Below are positions 24,393 through 32,346 of a stretch of DNA of 54,006 bases, piece by piece. The notes under the pieces were generated by a model. The model was given only the letters and a program-made list of their open reading frames with translations. It was not told where the DNA came from and searched no databases. This DNA is from Methanoculleus marisnigri (GTDB taxonomy: Archaea > Halobacteriota > Methanomicrobia > Methanomicrobiales > Methanoculleaceae): the NCBI GenBank assembly GCA_002503885.1, contig DASQ01000062.1:1-54006 (forward strand). The letters run 5' to 3'. The first letter of the stretch is position 1. Every line of letters begins with the position of its first letter. The position numbers and the translations under genes were made by a program.

Positions 24393-24480
24393 CAAAATAA
24401 GCGTTTACATTCTCCTCACCGGAAACGTTGGTAAATTAACAAAACTTATTTTGGTTAAAATTAAGTAAAAGGGGTTTATG
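24393..24480. promoter_or_regulatory. Divergent promoter region modA / MOT1-type permease
   Basis: A strongly A/T-rich 60-bp stretch separates two divergent molybdate transporter genes. For modA (minus) a CTTATTTTG box lies near 24394-24402; for the permease (plus) TTAAAATTAAG and GTTTATGG are candidates near 24454-24480. An imperfect inverted repeat built on TTAAC and GTTAA (about 24434-24463) lies between them and could serve a shared Mo/W regulator. Confidence 0.35.
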
Positions 24481-24551
24481 GTGGGGGGGGCACGCAGGGG
24501 TACCCTTCCAAAACCCCCAAAAGGGAGAGGAGACATAACGAGAGTTGCACA

Positions 24552-25697
24552 ATGGCGGAGAGTACCGGAACGGAGGAGAGAGGCATCCGGATCACCCTCG
24601 AGGAGGTCGCCGGAGCCGTCGGCGATTTCGGCACCATCTTCCCCATCCTGCTCGGTGTCGCCATCGTCTGCCCCGACGTGAACGTCAGCCACTTCTTCCT
24701 CTTCCTCGCCGCCTGGTTCATCTTCACCGGGCTCTACTACCGCCTTCCCATTCCTATCGAGCCGATGAAGGCGATCGGGGCCATCGTCATCGCCGAAGGG
24801 CTCTGTGCCGGCGAGATCGTGGCATCGGGGATCGTCGTCGGCGCGCTCTTTCTCCTGCTCGGGCTCGTCGGCGGCATGGCCTGGCTTGGGGACCGGATCC
24901 CCAAAAGCGTCATCCGGGGCGTCCAGGCAGGGCTCGCGCTCCTCCTTCTCCGGACATCATTTAACTACATCATCTCCGACGTCCTGGTTGCGGCCATATC
25001 CATCGGGATCATCCTCGCCTTCTTCGTCGCGTCGCAGCGGACCCGGATCCCCGACGTCTCCGCCCTCCTGGTCCTCATCATCGGGCTTGCCGCCGGCATC
25101 GCCGTGCAGGGGATGCCGCCGTTCCACCTGATGCCCCTCCCGACCCTCGTCATCCCGATGCCCTCAGACTTCATAGCCGGCACCTGGGACCTCGTCCTCC
25201 CGCAGATACCGCTCACGCTCGCGAATGCAATCCTCGCCACATCGCTCCTCACCTACGACCTCTTCCCGAAGAAGGGCGTGGACCCCGACCGGCTCTCCCG
25301 GACCATCGGCGCCATGAACCTGATCTCGACGCCGCTCGGGGGGTTCCCCATGTGCCACGGTGCCGGGGGGCTTGCCGCCATGTACCGGTTCGGCGCGAGG
25401 ACCGGCGGAGCCAACATCATCGCTGGCCTCTTCATCCTCGTATTTGCCGTCGCCTTCGCCCCGCCGGAGGTGCTGACCCTCATCCCCTTCGGGGTCTTCG
25501 GCGCGCTCCTGGTCTTCGTAGCGCTCGAGCTCGGGAAGCACAGCGTCAAGACAGAATCGTACCTGGTCACGGGCGTCATCGCCGTCCTCACCCTCGCGAT
25601 CGGCCTCACGTTCGCGTTTATTGTCGGGATGGTCCTTGCTTATGTTCTGGAGCGGCGGGCAGGACGGCAGGGGAGCGGGCAACAACCCGCATCCTGA
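24552..25697 (+). CDS. MOT1-type molybdate transporter family protein
   Basis: A 381-aa membrane protein with about ten hydrophobic segments, matching the MOT1 (SulP-related) molybdate transporter family known from plants, algae and prokaryotes. Two hallmarks are present: GDFGT at 24-28 followed by PIPIEPMKAIGA at 66-77, and GGFPMCHGAGGLAAMYRFGARTGG near 262-285. It moves molybdate without ATP. It is divergently transcribed from modABC, so both secondary and ATP-driven uptake may share control. A run of eight G lies in its leader at 24483-24490. Sulfate as substrate cannot be excluded. Confidence 0.85.
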   Translation: MAESTGTEERGIRITLEEVAGAVGDFGTIFPILLGVAIVCPDVNVSHFFLFLAAWFIFTGLYYRLPIPIEPMKAIGAIVIAEGLCAGEIVASGIVVGALFLLLGLVGGMAWLGDRIPKSVIRGVQAGLALLLLRTSFNYIISDVLVAAISIGIILAFFVASQRTRIPDVSALLVLIIGLAAGIAVQGMPPFHLMPLPTLVIPMPSDFIAGTWDLVLPQIPLTLANAILATSLLTYDLFPKKGVDPDRLSRTIGAMNLISTPLGGFPMCHGAGGLAAMYRFGARTGGANIIAGLFILVFAVAFAPPEVLTLIPFGVFGALLVFVALELGKHSVKTESYLVTGVIAVLTLAIGLTFAFIVGMVLAYVLERRAGRQGSGQQPAS

Positions 25698-25752
25698 AGG
25701 CACCCGGACCCAGGGTTTATCTGGTACTGCGGGAGATCCGGGAGAGAGACTC

Positions 25753-26007
25753 ATGGACACCGTAACCGCGCTCGGCCTCATCGCCGGCTCGCCGACCACG
25801 CTCTCGTTTGCACCGCAGGTCGCGAGGGCGTGGCGTACGCGGTCGACCGCCGACCTCTCGCTTGCGATGCTCGTCGTCTTCCTTGCCGGCGTCCTGCTCT
25901 GGCTCACCTACGGGGTGGTGAAAGGAGATGTTGCCATCATCGCGGCGAATGCCGTCACGGCGGTTCTCATCGGCCTGATCCTCTCGCTGAAAACAAAGAA
26001 CGGGTGA
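25753..26007 (+). CDS. SemiSWEET-like PQ-loop membrane protein
   Basis: An 84-aa membrane protein with three predicted helices and the PQ-loop motif (SFAPQVARAWRTRST, Pro21-Gln22), the pattern of SemiSWEET half-transporters that dimerise to move sugars or related solutes. The ATG at 25753 is preceded by GGAGAGAG, a good ribosome binding site. It follows the MOT1-type gene by 55 bp on the same strand and is convergent with the second modC. Its substrate here is unknown; the link to Mo/W transport may be accidental. Confidence 0.85.
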   Translation: MDTVTALGLIAGSPTTLSFAPQVARAWRTRSTADLSLAMLVVFLAGVLLWLTYGVVKGDVAIIAANAVTAVLIGLILSLKTKNG

Positions 26008-26013
26008 GACGCC

Positions 26014-27075
26014 TCACCCGCGGATGACGTGGATCGCCGTCGCCTTGACCGAGAGGGTTACGGGGGTCCCCGGAACAAGGGAGAGGTCGCGCACCGACCG
26101 CCGCGTCAGGACCGCGGTCAGGATGACGCCGCAGTCCACCTTCACCTCGGCGACGGGGCCGTTCTCCGCGACCGAGACGACCTTCCCGGTCATCATGTTC
26201 CGGGCGCTGGAGCGGCGTTCGTCCCCGACGGCGAGGACGACGTCGTCGGCCCGGATGCAGAGGGTGACCTCCTCGCCCGCGGCGGCCTCCGTCACCGCCT
26301 CGAACGTCCGCCCCCCGGCATCCACCGTCGCGTGCCCGTCCTCGTTTGCCGTCACGGTCCCGTCCAGGATGTTCTCGATCCCGACGAACGAGGCGACCTC
26401 GCGGCTCTTAGGCGTGTTCAGGACAACTTCGGCCTCCCCTTCATCCACGAGGGTTCCGTCGATGATCACCGCCACCCGGGTGGCGAGGAGGTGCGCCTCC
26501 CGGCGCGAGTGGCTCACCTGCACGATGGTGAGGCCCTCCTCCCGGTGGAGACGCCGGAGGTCGTCGATGAACTTCTCCTGCGTGACGGGGTCGAGGGCCG
26601 AGAGCGGTTCGTCGAGGAGGAGGATATCGGGTTTCACCGCGACGGCGCGTGCGAGAGCCGCCCGCTGCTGCTCCCCCCCGGAGAGTGTTCCCGGGTAGCG
26701 GTCGGCGAGGGGGCCGATACCGAACCGTTCGAGGAGGCCGGCAATTTCGTCCCGGGCTTCTTCCTTCCGCATCCCTCGCACCCGGAGGCCGTAGGAGACG
26801 TTGTCGGCGACCGTCATGTTCGGGAAGAGCGAGTAGTCCTGGTAGACGAGGGCGACCCCCCGCTTCTCCGGGGGGAGAGCGGTGATCTCTTTGTCCCGCA
26901 GGAGTATGCGGCCCCGCTCCGGCCGGTGGAGGCCGGCGATCGCCTCAAGAAGGACCGTCTTCCCCGCTCCCGACGGTCCGACGATGAAGTAGTAGTCGCC
27001 CTTACCGATGGCAAGGCTGACGTCTTTCAAGCGGAACGAGCCGAGCGCGAGCGAGACGCGGTCAAACGCGATCAT
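26014..27075 (-). CDS. Second ModC/WtpC-type ABC ATPase
   Basis: A 353-aa ABC ATPase paralogous to the modC at 21160-22218. Walker A GPSGAGKT is at 33-40, signature LSGGEQQRAALARA at 131-144, and Walker B LLLDEP at 152-157; the TOBE domain is about 240-350. The start overlaps the end of the permease gene by 14 nt. With that permease it forms a two-gene unit lacking a neighbouring binding protein. The substrate is probably molybdate or tungstate by similarity and location, but this cannot be read from the sequence. Confidence 0.87.
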   Translation of the reverse strand: MIAFDRVSLALGSFRLKDVSLAIGKGDYYFIVGPSGAGKTVLLEAIAGLHRPERGRILLRDKEITALPPEKRGVALVYQDYSLFPNMTVADNVSYGLRVRGMRKEEARDEIAGLLERFGIGPLADRYPGTLSGGEQQRAALARAVAVKPDILLLDEPLSALDPVTQEKFIDDLRRLHREEGLTIVQVSHSRREAHLLATRVAVIIDGTLVDEGEAEVVLNTPKSREVASFVGIENILDGTVTANEDGHATVDAGGRTFEAVTEAAAGEEVTLCIRADDVVLAVGDERRSSARNMMTGKVVSVAENGPVAEVKVDCGVILTAVLTRRSVRDLSLVPGTPVTLSVKATAIHVIRG

Positions 27076-27943
27076 CGTATCTCCCCATGAACCGGGTCAT
27101 CCGTCTGAGAAGGTAGAAGACCCCGAAACTGATCAGGATGACCGTAAACGCGATGCTCCTGCTCGTCTGAATGCCGTCCGTCGTGAAGGAGTAGTAGATC
27201 AGCGTCGATATGATAAACGGGTAGTAAGCGATCATGATGACGCCTGCAAACTCCCCGATCGCCCGCCCCCACGCGAGGATGGCCCCGCTATACATGTGCC
27301 GGAGGCTTAAGGGGAGCGTGACCGTGCGGAAGGTGGTGAAGGTGCCGGCACCCAGCGTGCGGGCGACGTTCTCCAGGTGGACGGGCACCTTCTCAAACCC
27401 CTCCCGCATGGTGTTGATGAAGAACGGCGAGGCGACAAAGAGCATCGCGACGACCGTGCCCGGGTAGGCGTCCTCGAAGGCAAGCCCGATCTCCCCAAAC
27501 GGCGCTCCGAGCCATCCCCGTCGCATGAAGAGGAGGTAGACGAGCAGGCCCGCCACGGTGTGCGGCAGGATGAGGGGGATGTCGACGATGCTCTCGACGA
27601 CCCCTTTGAAGCGGGAGGGACGGGACCGGGCGAGGACGTAGGCGAGGGGAGTCCCGAAGAAGACGAGGAGGAGGACGGCGTTTGCCCCTGCACAGAACGT
27701 GAGGAGAATGGACCCGATAACCTCCGACGAGGTTGCCACCTCGATGAGGTGAGCCGGATTGGCAAGCTCCGCCGTCGCCATGTTCGCGATCGCGAGCACC
27801 GTGATCCCGACGAGCAGCCCGCCAAGGATGCAGAACCCGATGGTGCACCAGTCTACGTAGCGCTTCCGGTTCTCTTTCCACCGGGTGAGGGATGCCTCCC
27901 TGCCGCCCCGGAGGAGACCGCCTGAAATGACTCTGGTCTTCAT
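27062..27943 (-). CDS. Second ModB/WtpB-type ABC permease
   Basis: A 293-aa permease with about six membrane helices after an unusual basic N-terminus of about 30 residues (MKTRVISGGLLRGGREASLTR region). The VDIPLILPHTVAGLLVYLLF segment matches the ModB signature, and LARTLGAGTFTTFRTVTLPLSLRHMYSG is the coupling loop. It is translated with the overlapping ATPase gene. The 96 bp upstream, after tupC of the second tup operon, hold no binding-protein gene, so it must use a binding protein encoded elsewhere or read on from the tup operon. Confidence 0.87.
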   Translation of the reverse strand: MKTRVISGGLLRGGREASLTRWKENRKRYVDWCTIGFCILGGLLVGITVLAIANMATAELANPAHLIEVATSSEVIGSILLTFCAGANAVLLLVFFGTPLAYVLARSRPSRFKGVVESIVDIPLILPHTVAGLLVYLLFMRRGWLGAPFGEIGLAFEDAYPGTVVAMLFVASPFFINTMREGFEKVPVHLENVARTLGAGTFTTFRTVTLPLSLRHMYSGAILAWGRAIGEFAGVIMIAYYPFIISTLIYYSFTTDGIQTSRSIAFTVILISFGVFYLLRRMTRFMGRYDDRV

Positions 27944-28039
27944 GTCCGTATGTAGTTGGTGCTCCGGCTTTTGGGCGGAGCGATTGACATGAGGACGATT
28001 GACGGCGGCCTGATGTAAGAGTATCGTTTTTTACGCGGA

Positions 28040-29146
28040 TTAACCCGTGTCCGTTAACTTCCCACCCTCTGCCTGCGGGATCAGGTGCACCGCCTTCGCC
28101 TGGAGGGAGACCCAGACCTCTATCCCCTCACGAAGCCCGAGGGTCTCTGCCCTCCTCGCGGTCACCAGGGCGGTCAGGTCGCACCCGCAGTGCACCGTCA
28201 CGTTCACGAACGGGGCCGTGGGTTCGATGGCGGTAACCGTGGCGGGAAAGAGGTTCTCCGCCTCCTCGTGCCCCGGTTCCCTCCGGTGCAGGGAGATGTC
28301 TTCGCCCCGGACGATCATCTCGACTTCGTCGGCGGACGGGGGGGTTGTCGAGAGGATCTGCTTCCCCCTCGCCTCGACCACGGTGAGACCGTCGCTCCGG
28401 GAGACGACCCGGCCGGGGACGATGTTCTGGACGCCCACGAATCGGGCGATCCGTCGGTCTTTGGGCTCGTGGAATATCTCGCGGGAAGCTCCCGTCTGGG
28501 CGATCATGCCCTCGAGCATCACCCCGACCCGGTGGGCGAGACGCTGCCCCTGCGCCAGATCGTGGGTGCTGATCACGACGGTCATGTTGGCCTCGCGGTT
28601 CAGCCTTGTTACGATCGCCTCGATGGTGGCGGTCGACGTCGGGTCCAGGTTCGCCGTCGGCTCGTCCAGGAAGAGGATCTCGGGGTCGGTCACGAGCACC
28701 CTCGAGAGCGCCACCCGCTGCTGTTCGCCGCCGGAGAGATCGAGTGCCCGGCTCTTGATGTAGCGCGAGAGCCCGACGGCTTCGAGGGCATCCTTCACCT
28801 TCCGGTCGATGTCGTCGCGGGGAGCACGGCGGTAGCGCAACCCCATCGCGACGTTGTCGTAGACCGATGCGTTGAAGACGATCGGCCTCTGAAAGAGCAT
28901 CCCCATCCGGCGGCGGAGGTCGAGCCAGCTACCGCGATCCGCGATCGTGTCGATCCCGAAGACCGAGAGTTCCCCCTCGTTCGCGGGCTCGATAAGGTCG
29001 AGGATCCGGAGAAGCGTGCTCTTCCCGGAGCCGCTCGGGCCGATGAGCCCGAGGATCTCCCCTTCCCGGACCGAGAGGTCGATGTCGTGCAGGACTTCAA
29101 GGTTGCCGTAGGATTTTTTGATGTCGTGTGCCTCGATGATCGCCAT
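28040..29146 (-). CDS. tupC: Tungstate-type ABC transporter ATPase (second tup operon)
   Basis: A 368-aa ABC ATPase with Walker A GPSGSGKS at 36-43, LSGGEQQRVALSR at 137-149, Walker B LFLDEP at 157-162, and a C-terminal TOBE/MOP-like region (about 245-360). It is a paralog of the protein at 15926-17011 (shared PTANLDP, STHD..QGQRLAHR and FVNVTVHCG-type C-terminal blocks). It follows tupB by 4 bp. Tungstate preference is inferred from the TupA partner. Confidence 0.88.
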   Translation of the reverse strand: MAIIEAHDIKKSYGNLEVLHDIDLSVREGEILGLIGPSGSGKSTLLRILDLIEPANEGELSVFGIDTIADRGSWLDLRRRMGMLFQRPIVFNASVYDNVAMGLRYRRAPRDDIDRKVKDALEAVGLSRYIKSRALDLSGGEQQRVALSRVLVTDPEILFLDEPTANLDPTSTATIEAIVTRLNREANMTVVISTHDLAQGQRLAHRVGVMLEGMIAQTGASREIFHEPKDRRIARFVGVQNIVPGRVVSRSDGLTVVEARGKQILSTTPPSADEVEMIVRGEDISLHRREPGHEEAENLFPATVTAIEPTAPFVNVTVHCGCDLTALVTARRAETLGLREGIEVWVSLQAKAVHLIPQAEGGKLTDTG

Positions 29147-29150
29147 GGTA

Positions 29151-29846
29151 TCACCGCCGCTGCACCAGGGAAAGGACGATATTCACCCCGAGCGCCACCC
29201 CGAGGAGGATGATCCCGAGTGCAATCGAGAGGGAGTAGTTTGCCATCGATGTGTTGAGCGCGATCGCGGTGGTGAGGACGCGGGTGGCGCCTCTGATGTT
29301 GCCGCCGACGATCATCACCGTCCCGACCTCGGCGATCGCCCGCCCGAAGCCCAGGAGGACGCCGGCCATGACGGCGAACCGGGCCTCCGCGATGATGGTC
29401 ATGACCGTCTGGAGCCTGCTCGCGCCGAGCGCGGTGATCGTGTAGCGTTTGTCCCGGTCGATCCCGGAGAGCGCCGCGACCGTCAGCCCCATCAGGAGCG
29501 GGATGATAAGGATCGTCTGGGCAACGATCATGCCGCCGGGGGTGTAGAGGAGGCGAAGGAACCCGAAGGGGCCGATGTTCGAGAGGAAGAGGAACACGAG
29601 CAGGCCTACGATGACCGTGGGGAGCGCGTACAGTGTCTGCAGCGTGGAGACGACCGCACGCTTCCCCCGGAACTCGTAGAAGTAGATGAGCGCCCCGATA
29701 GGGAGGGCGATCAGCGCGGCGAAGAAGGTGGCGGTGAGGGAGATGTAGAGCGAGCGGATGGTGATCTCCACCACCTGCGGGTTGAGGGTGACGATGAGGC
29801 GGATGGCCTCGATGAACCCCTCCACGATCGGGTTCCCGTTCACCAT
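29151..29846 (-). CDS. tupB: Tungstate-type ABC transporter permease (second tup operon)
   Basis: A 231-aa permease with about six hydrophobic helices and the coupling segment EARFAVMAGVLLGFGRAIAEVGT. It aligns closely with the permease at 17016-17717 (shared EGFIEAIRLIVTLNP-like start, LQTLYALPTVIVGLLVFL and ALNTSMANYSLSIALGIILL blocks), which also supports the start chosen for that paralog. It lies between tupA (80 bp away) and tupC (4 bp away). Confidence 0.88.
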   Translation of the reverse strand: MVNGNPIVEGFIEAIRLIVTLNPQVVEITIRSLYISLTATFFAALIALPIGALIYFYEFRGKRAVVSTLQTLYALPTVIVGLLVFLFLSNIGPFGFLRLLYTPGGMIVAQTILIIPLLMGLTVAALSGIDRDKRYTITALGASRLQTVMTIIAEARFAVMAGVLLGFGRAIAEVGTVMIVGGNIRGATRVLTTAIALNTSMANYSLSIALGIILLGVALGVNIVLSLVQRR

Positions 29847-29926
29847 GTGAACTCACCTTCCGGACTCCCTGCCGCCCTTCCAATCACCTCGTCCACATCT
29901 CCCCGTGTCCTCTCACGATACGCTTT

Positions 29927-30898
29927 TCACGTTGTTATCGGCTCCGCGCAGGTGCAGTTGAACGGGGGTTCGGTGCACTCGGGTGCATAGAGCGGCGTAA
30001 AGAGCGGTTTGCCGAACTCCTCGGTGCCGAAGTTCCCGATCAGCTCCTTTGCTTCATCCGAGATGAGCCAGTTGATGAAGTCCGTGGCTCCTTGGGCGTT
30101 CACGTCCGGGTGCATCGCGGGGTTGACGGCGATTGCGCTGTAGCGGTTCAGGAGTTCCGCACCCTCCGCGACGATCGGCACCAGGTCGAGCCGGTCCGCA
30201 AACGAGAGATAGGTCCCCTCGTCGGAGAGCGTGTATGCCTGCTGCTCGTTTGCAAGGATCAGGGTGTCGCCCATGCCCTTGCCGGCCTCGACGTACCAGG
30301 CCCCGGCGTCGATGATCTCGGTGTCGTAGTCGTAGCCCGCCTCCTCCCAGAGCACCTTCTCCTGGTTATGGGTCCCGGAGTTGTCGCCCCGGGAGACGAA
30401 GGCGACGCCCGCCGTCTCGTTCGTCCCGGCGGCGTAGAGCGTCCGGAAGGCTTCCACCGGGGTCATGTTCGCGATCCCTGCCGGGTCGGACTCCGGCCCG
30501 ACGATGATGAAGTAGTTGTAGGCGATGCACCGCGGGTTGATGCCGAAGCCGTCGTCGATGAACTGCTGCTCAAGGTCCGGGGCGTGGACGAGGACGAGAT
30601 CGACGTCGCCGCGCCGGGCGGTGTCGATGGACTGACCCGTGCCCTGGGCGATGAACTGGAGGTCGACCCCGGTCTCGCTCTCGTAGACCCGTTCGAGCTC
30701 CGCGAGCAGCCCGGTGTTCTCGAGGCTCGTCGTGGTGGCTATCCGCAGGATGTTTCCCCCGCCGGCGGGAGCGGTCGTCGCCGTGCCGGCCGGCGTCTCG
30801 TTTCCGCCCGGCGCCGGACTCGTGCACCCGGCACAGAGGGCGAGGATGAGCAGGATCGTGATGATGCCTGCCGTCAGAAGAGTCGCATTCGTCTTCAT
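29927..30898 (-). CDS. tupA: Tungstate-type substrate-binding lipoprotein (second TupA)
   Basis: A 323-aa exported binding protein with a lipobox (ALCAGC, Cys25), a Thr/Ala/Gly-rich linker and the TupA motif TTTS at 55-58 (IATTTSLENTGLL). It shares FVSRGDNSGTH, NEQQAYTLSDEGTYL and VGPESDPAGI with the paralog at 17776-18702 but differs enough to suggest a different affinity or specificity. The C-terminus carries two extra cysteines in a short tail (ECTEPPFNCTCAEP), absent from the paralog. It heads the second tupABC operon. Confidence 0.9.
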   Translation of the reverse strand: MKTNATLLTAGIITILLILALCAGCTSPAPGGNETPAGTATTAPAGGGNILRIATTTSLENTGLLAELERVYESETGVDLQFIAQGTGQSIDTARRGDVDLVLVHAPDLEQQFIDDGFGINPRCIAYNYFIIVGPESDPAGIANMTPVEAFRTLYAAGTNETAGVAFVSRGDNSGTHNQEKVLWEEAGYDYDTEIIDAGAWYVEAGKGMGDTLILANEQQAYTLSDEGTYLSFADRLDLVPIVAEGAELLNRYSAIAVNPAMHPDVNAQGATDFINWLISDEAKELIGNFGTEEFGKPLFTPLYAPECTEPPFNCTCAEPITT

Positions 30899-30910
30899 AG
30901 CAACGCGCTA

Positions 30911-30934
30911 GGGGGGGGGTTCCTCGGATATATA
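30911..30934 (-). promoter_or_regulatory. Promoter of the second tup operon, with C9 tract
   Basis: TATATA at 30929-30934 (minus strand) predicts transcription start near 30905, about 8 nt before the ATG at 30898. A nine-base homopolymer (C on the minus strand, 30911-30919) lies between the TATA box and the start. Such tracts can change length by slippage. Confidence 0.5.
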
Positions 30935-31029
30935 GTTATCCTGGCCGGAATGTTAACGGGCTCCATTCCGGGGGCTGGTTGCCAGTGGGGTCGAAACCTT
31001 AACGCTCCGGCCCGCCAACCATTTCCCTC

Positions 31030-32280
31030 ATGTGGCAGGCGCTGGATATCGAGACCTGGATCGCCGGGCGGCGGTCGGACCTTGACCGGGTGAAGGGACC
31101 GGTCTTTGAGATCATCGGGAGGGTGCGGGCGGAAGGCGACGCGGCCCTGGTCGACCTGACGAGGAAGTTCGACGGCATCGATCTCGAGGAGATCGCCGTC
31201 TCCGACGAGGAGCGGGTGGCGGCCTACGACCAGGTGGATGCGCAGCTCGTGGAGAGCCTCGTGGAGGCCGAGGCGCGGATCAGCCGGTTCCACGAACTGC
31301 AGCGCGGGCGAGACCTCTGGCTGCAGGAGATGGAGCCGGGGATCACCCTCGGCGTCAAGACGACCCCCTTATCCCGGGTGGGGGCCTATGTCCCCGGCGG
31401 GCGGGCGGCATACCCCTCGACGGCGCTGATGTGCACGATCCCGGCGATCATCGCCGGCGTTCCGGAGATCTGCTGCTGCACCCCGCCGCCGACGAGCCCG
31501 ATCACGCTTGTCGCGCTCGATATCGCCGGGGTCGACGAGATCTACCGGGTCGGCGGCGCCCAGGCGATCGCGGCGATGGCAATCGGGACCGATACGATCC
31601 CGCGGGTGGAAAAGATCGTCGGACCCGGGAACGTCTACGTCACCGCCGCGAAGATGCTCCTCCGCAACGAGGCCGAGATCGACTTCCCCGCGGGCCCGAG
31701 CGAGATCGCGATCCTCGCAGACAGCACGGCGAACCCGGTCTTCATCGCGGCCGACATCCTCGCCCAGGCCGAGCACGACCCGAACGCCGCCTGCGTCCTG
31801 GTGACCACCGATGCGGCCCTCGCCGATGCGGTCACGGAGCAGGTGAAGCGGATGGCAGCGGGCGCGGCCCGGCGTGAGATCGTGGAGAAGGCGCTCGGCC
31901 ACTCCGGCTACATCGTGGCCGGCGACCTCGACGAGGCAGTGGAGACGGTCGACGGCATCGCCCCCGAGCATCTCTCGTTGCAGGTGGCCGACCCGCTCGG
32001 CATCCTCAACCGGATCCGGAACGCCGGATCGATATTCGTCGGCCCCTACGCGGCGGTGGCCTGCGGCGACTACGCGTCGGGGACGAACCACGTCCTCCCG
32101 ACGGCAGGCTACGCCAGCCTCTACTCCGGTCTCGACGTGAACCACTTCTGCCGGCGCTCGACGGTCCAGATGATCACGCGGGAGGGCCTCGAGGCAATCG
32201 GCGACGTGGTGGAGACGATCGCCGATGCGGAAGGGCTCCACGCCCACGCGGAGTCGGTAAGGGTGAGGAGAAGGGGATAA
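31030..32280 (+). CDS. hisD: Histidinol dehydrogenase
   Basis: A 416-aa zinc enzyme that oxidises histidinol to histidine in two NAD-dependent steps. The family blocks are in order: VGAYVPGGRAAYPSTALM, VGGAQAIAAMAIGT, VGPGNVYVTAAK, the GPSEIAILAD signature, LAQAEHDPNAACVL (His/Asp near the metal site), and EHLSLQV. Length is normal. The ATG at 31030 is retained by homology of the N-terminus. It is divergent from the second tup operon and stands alone; hisC lies at 6.8 kb. Confidence 0.95.
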   Translation: MWQALDIETWIAGRRSDLDRVKGPVFEIIGRVRAEGDAALVDLTRKFDGIDLEEIAVSDEERVAAYDQVDAQLVESLVEAEARISRFHELQRGRDLWLQEMEPGITLGVKTTPLSRVGAYVPGGRAAYPSTALMCTIPAIIAGVPEICCCTPPPTSPITLVALDIAGVDEIYRVGGAQAIAAMAIGTDTIPRVEKIVGPGNVYVTAAKMLLRNEAEIDFPAGPSEIAILADSTANPVFIAADILAQAEHDPNAACVLVTTDAALADAVTEQVKRMAAGAARREIVEKALGHSGYIVAGDLDEAVETVDGIAPEHLSLQVADPLGILNRIRNAGSIFVGPYAAVACGDYASGTNHVLPTAGYASLYSGLDVNHFCRRSTVQMITREGLEAIGDVVETIADAEGLHAHAESVRVRRRG

Positions 32281-32346
32281 GGGAAACCAGAAATCTTCGA
32301 GACCGGAGCGGTCCTGCTCCGGTCGTTCCGGAAAAAGTAAGATGGA

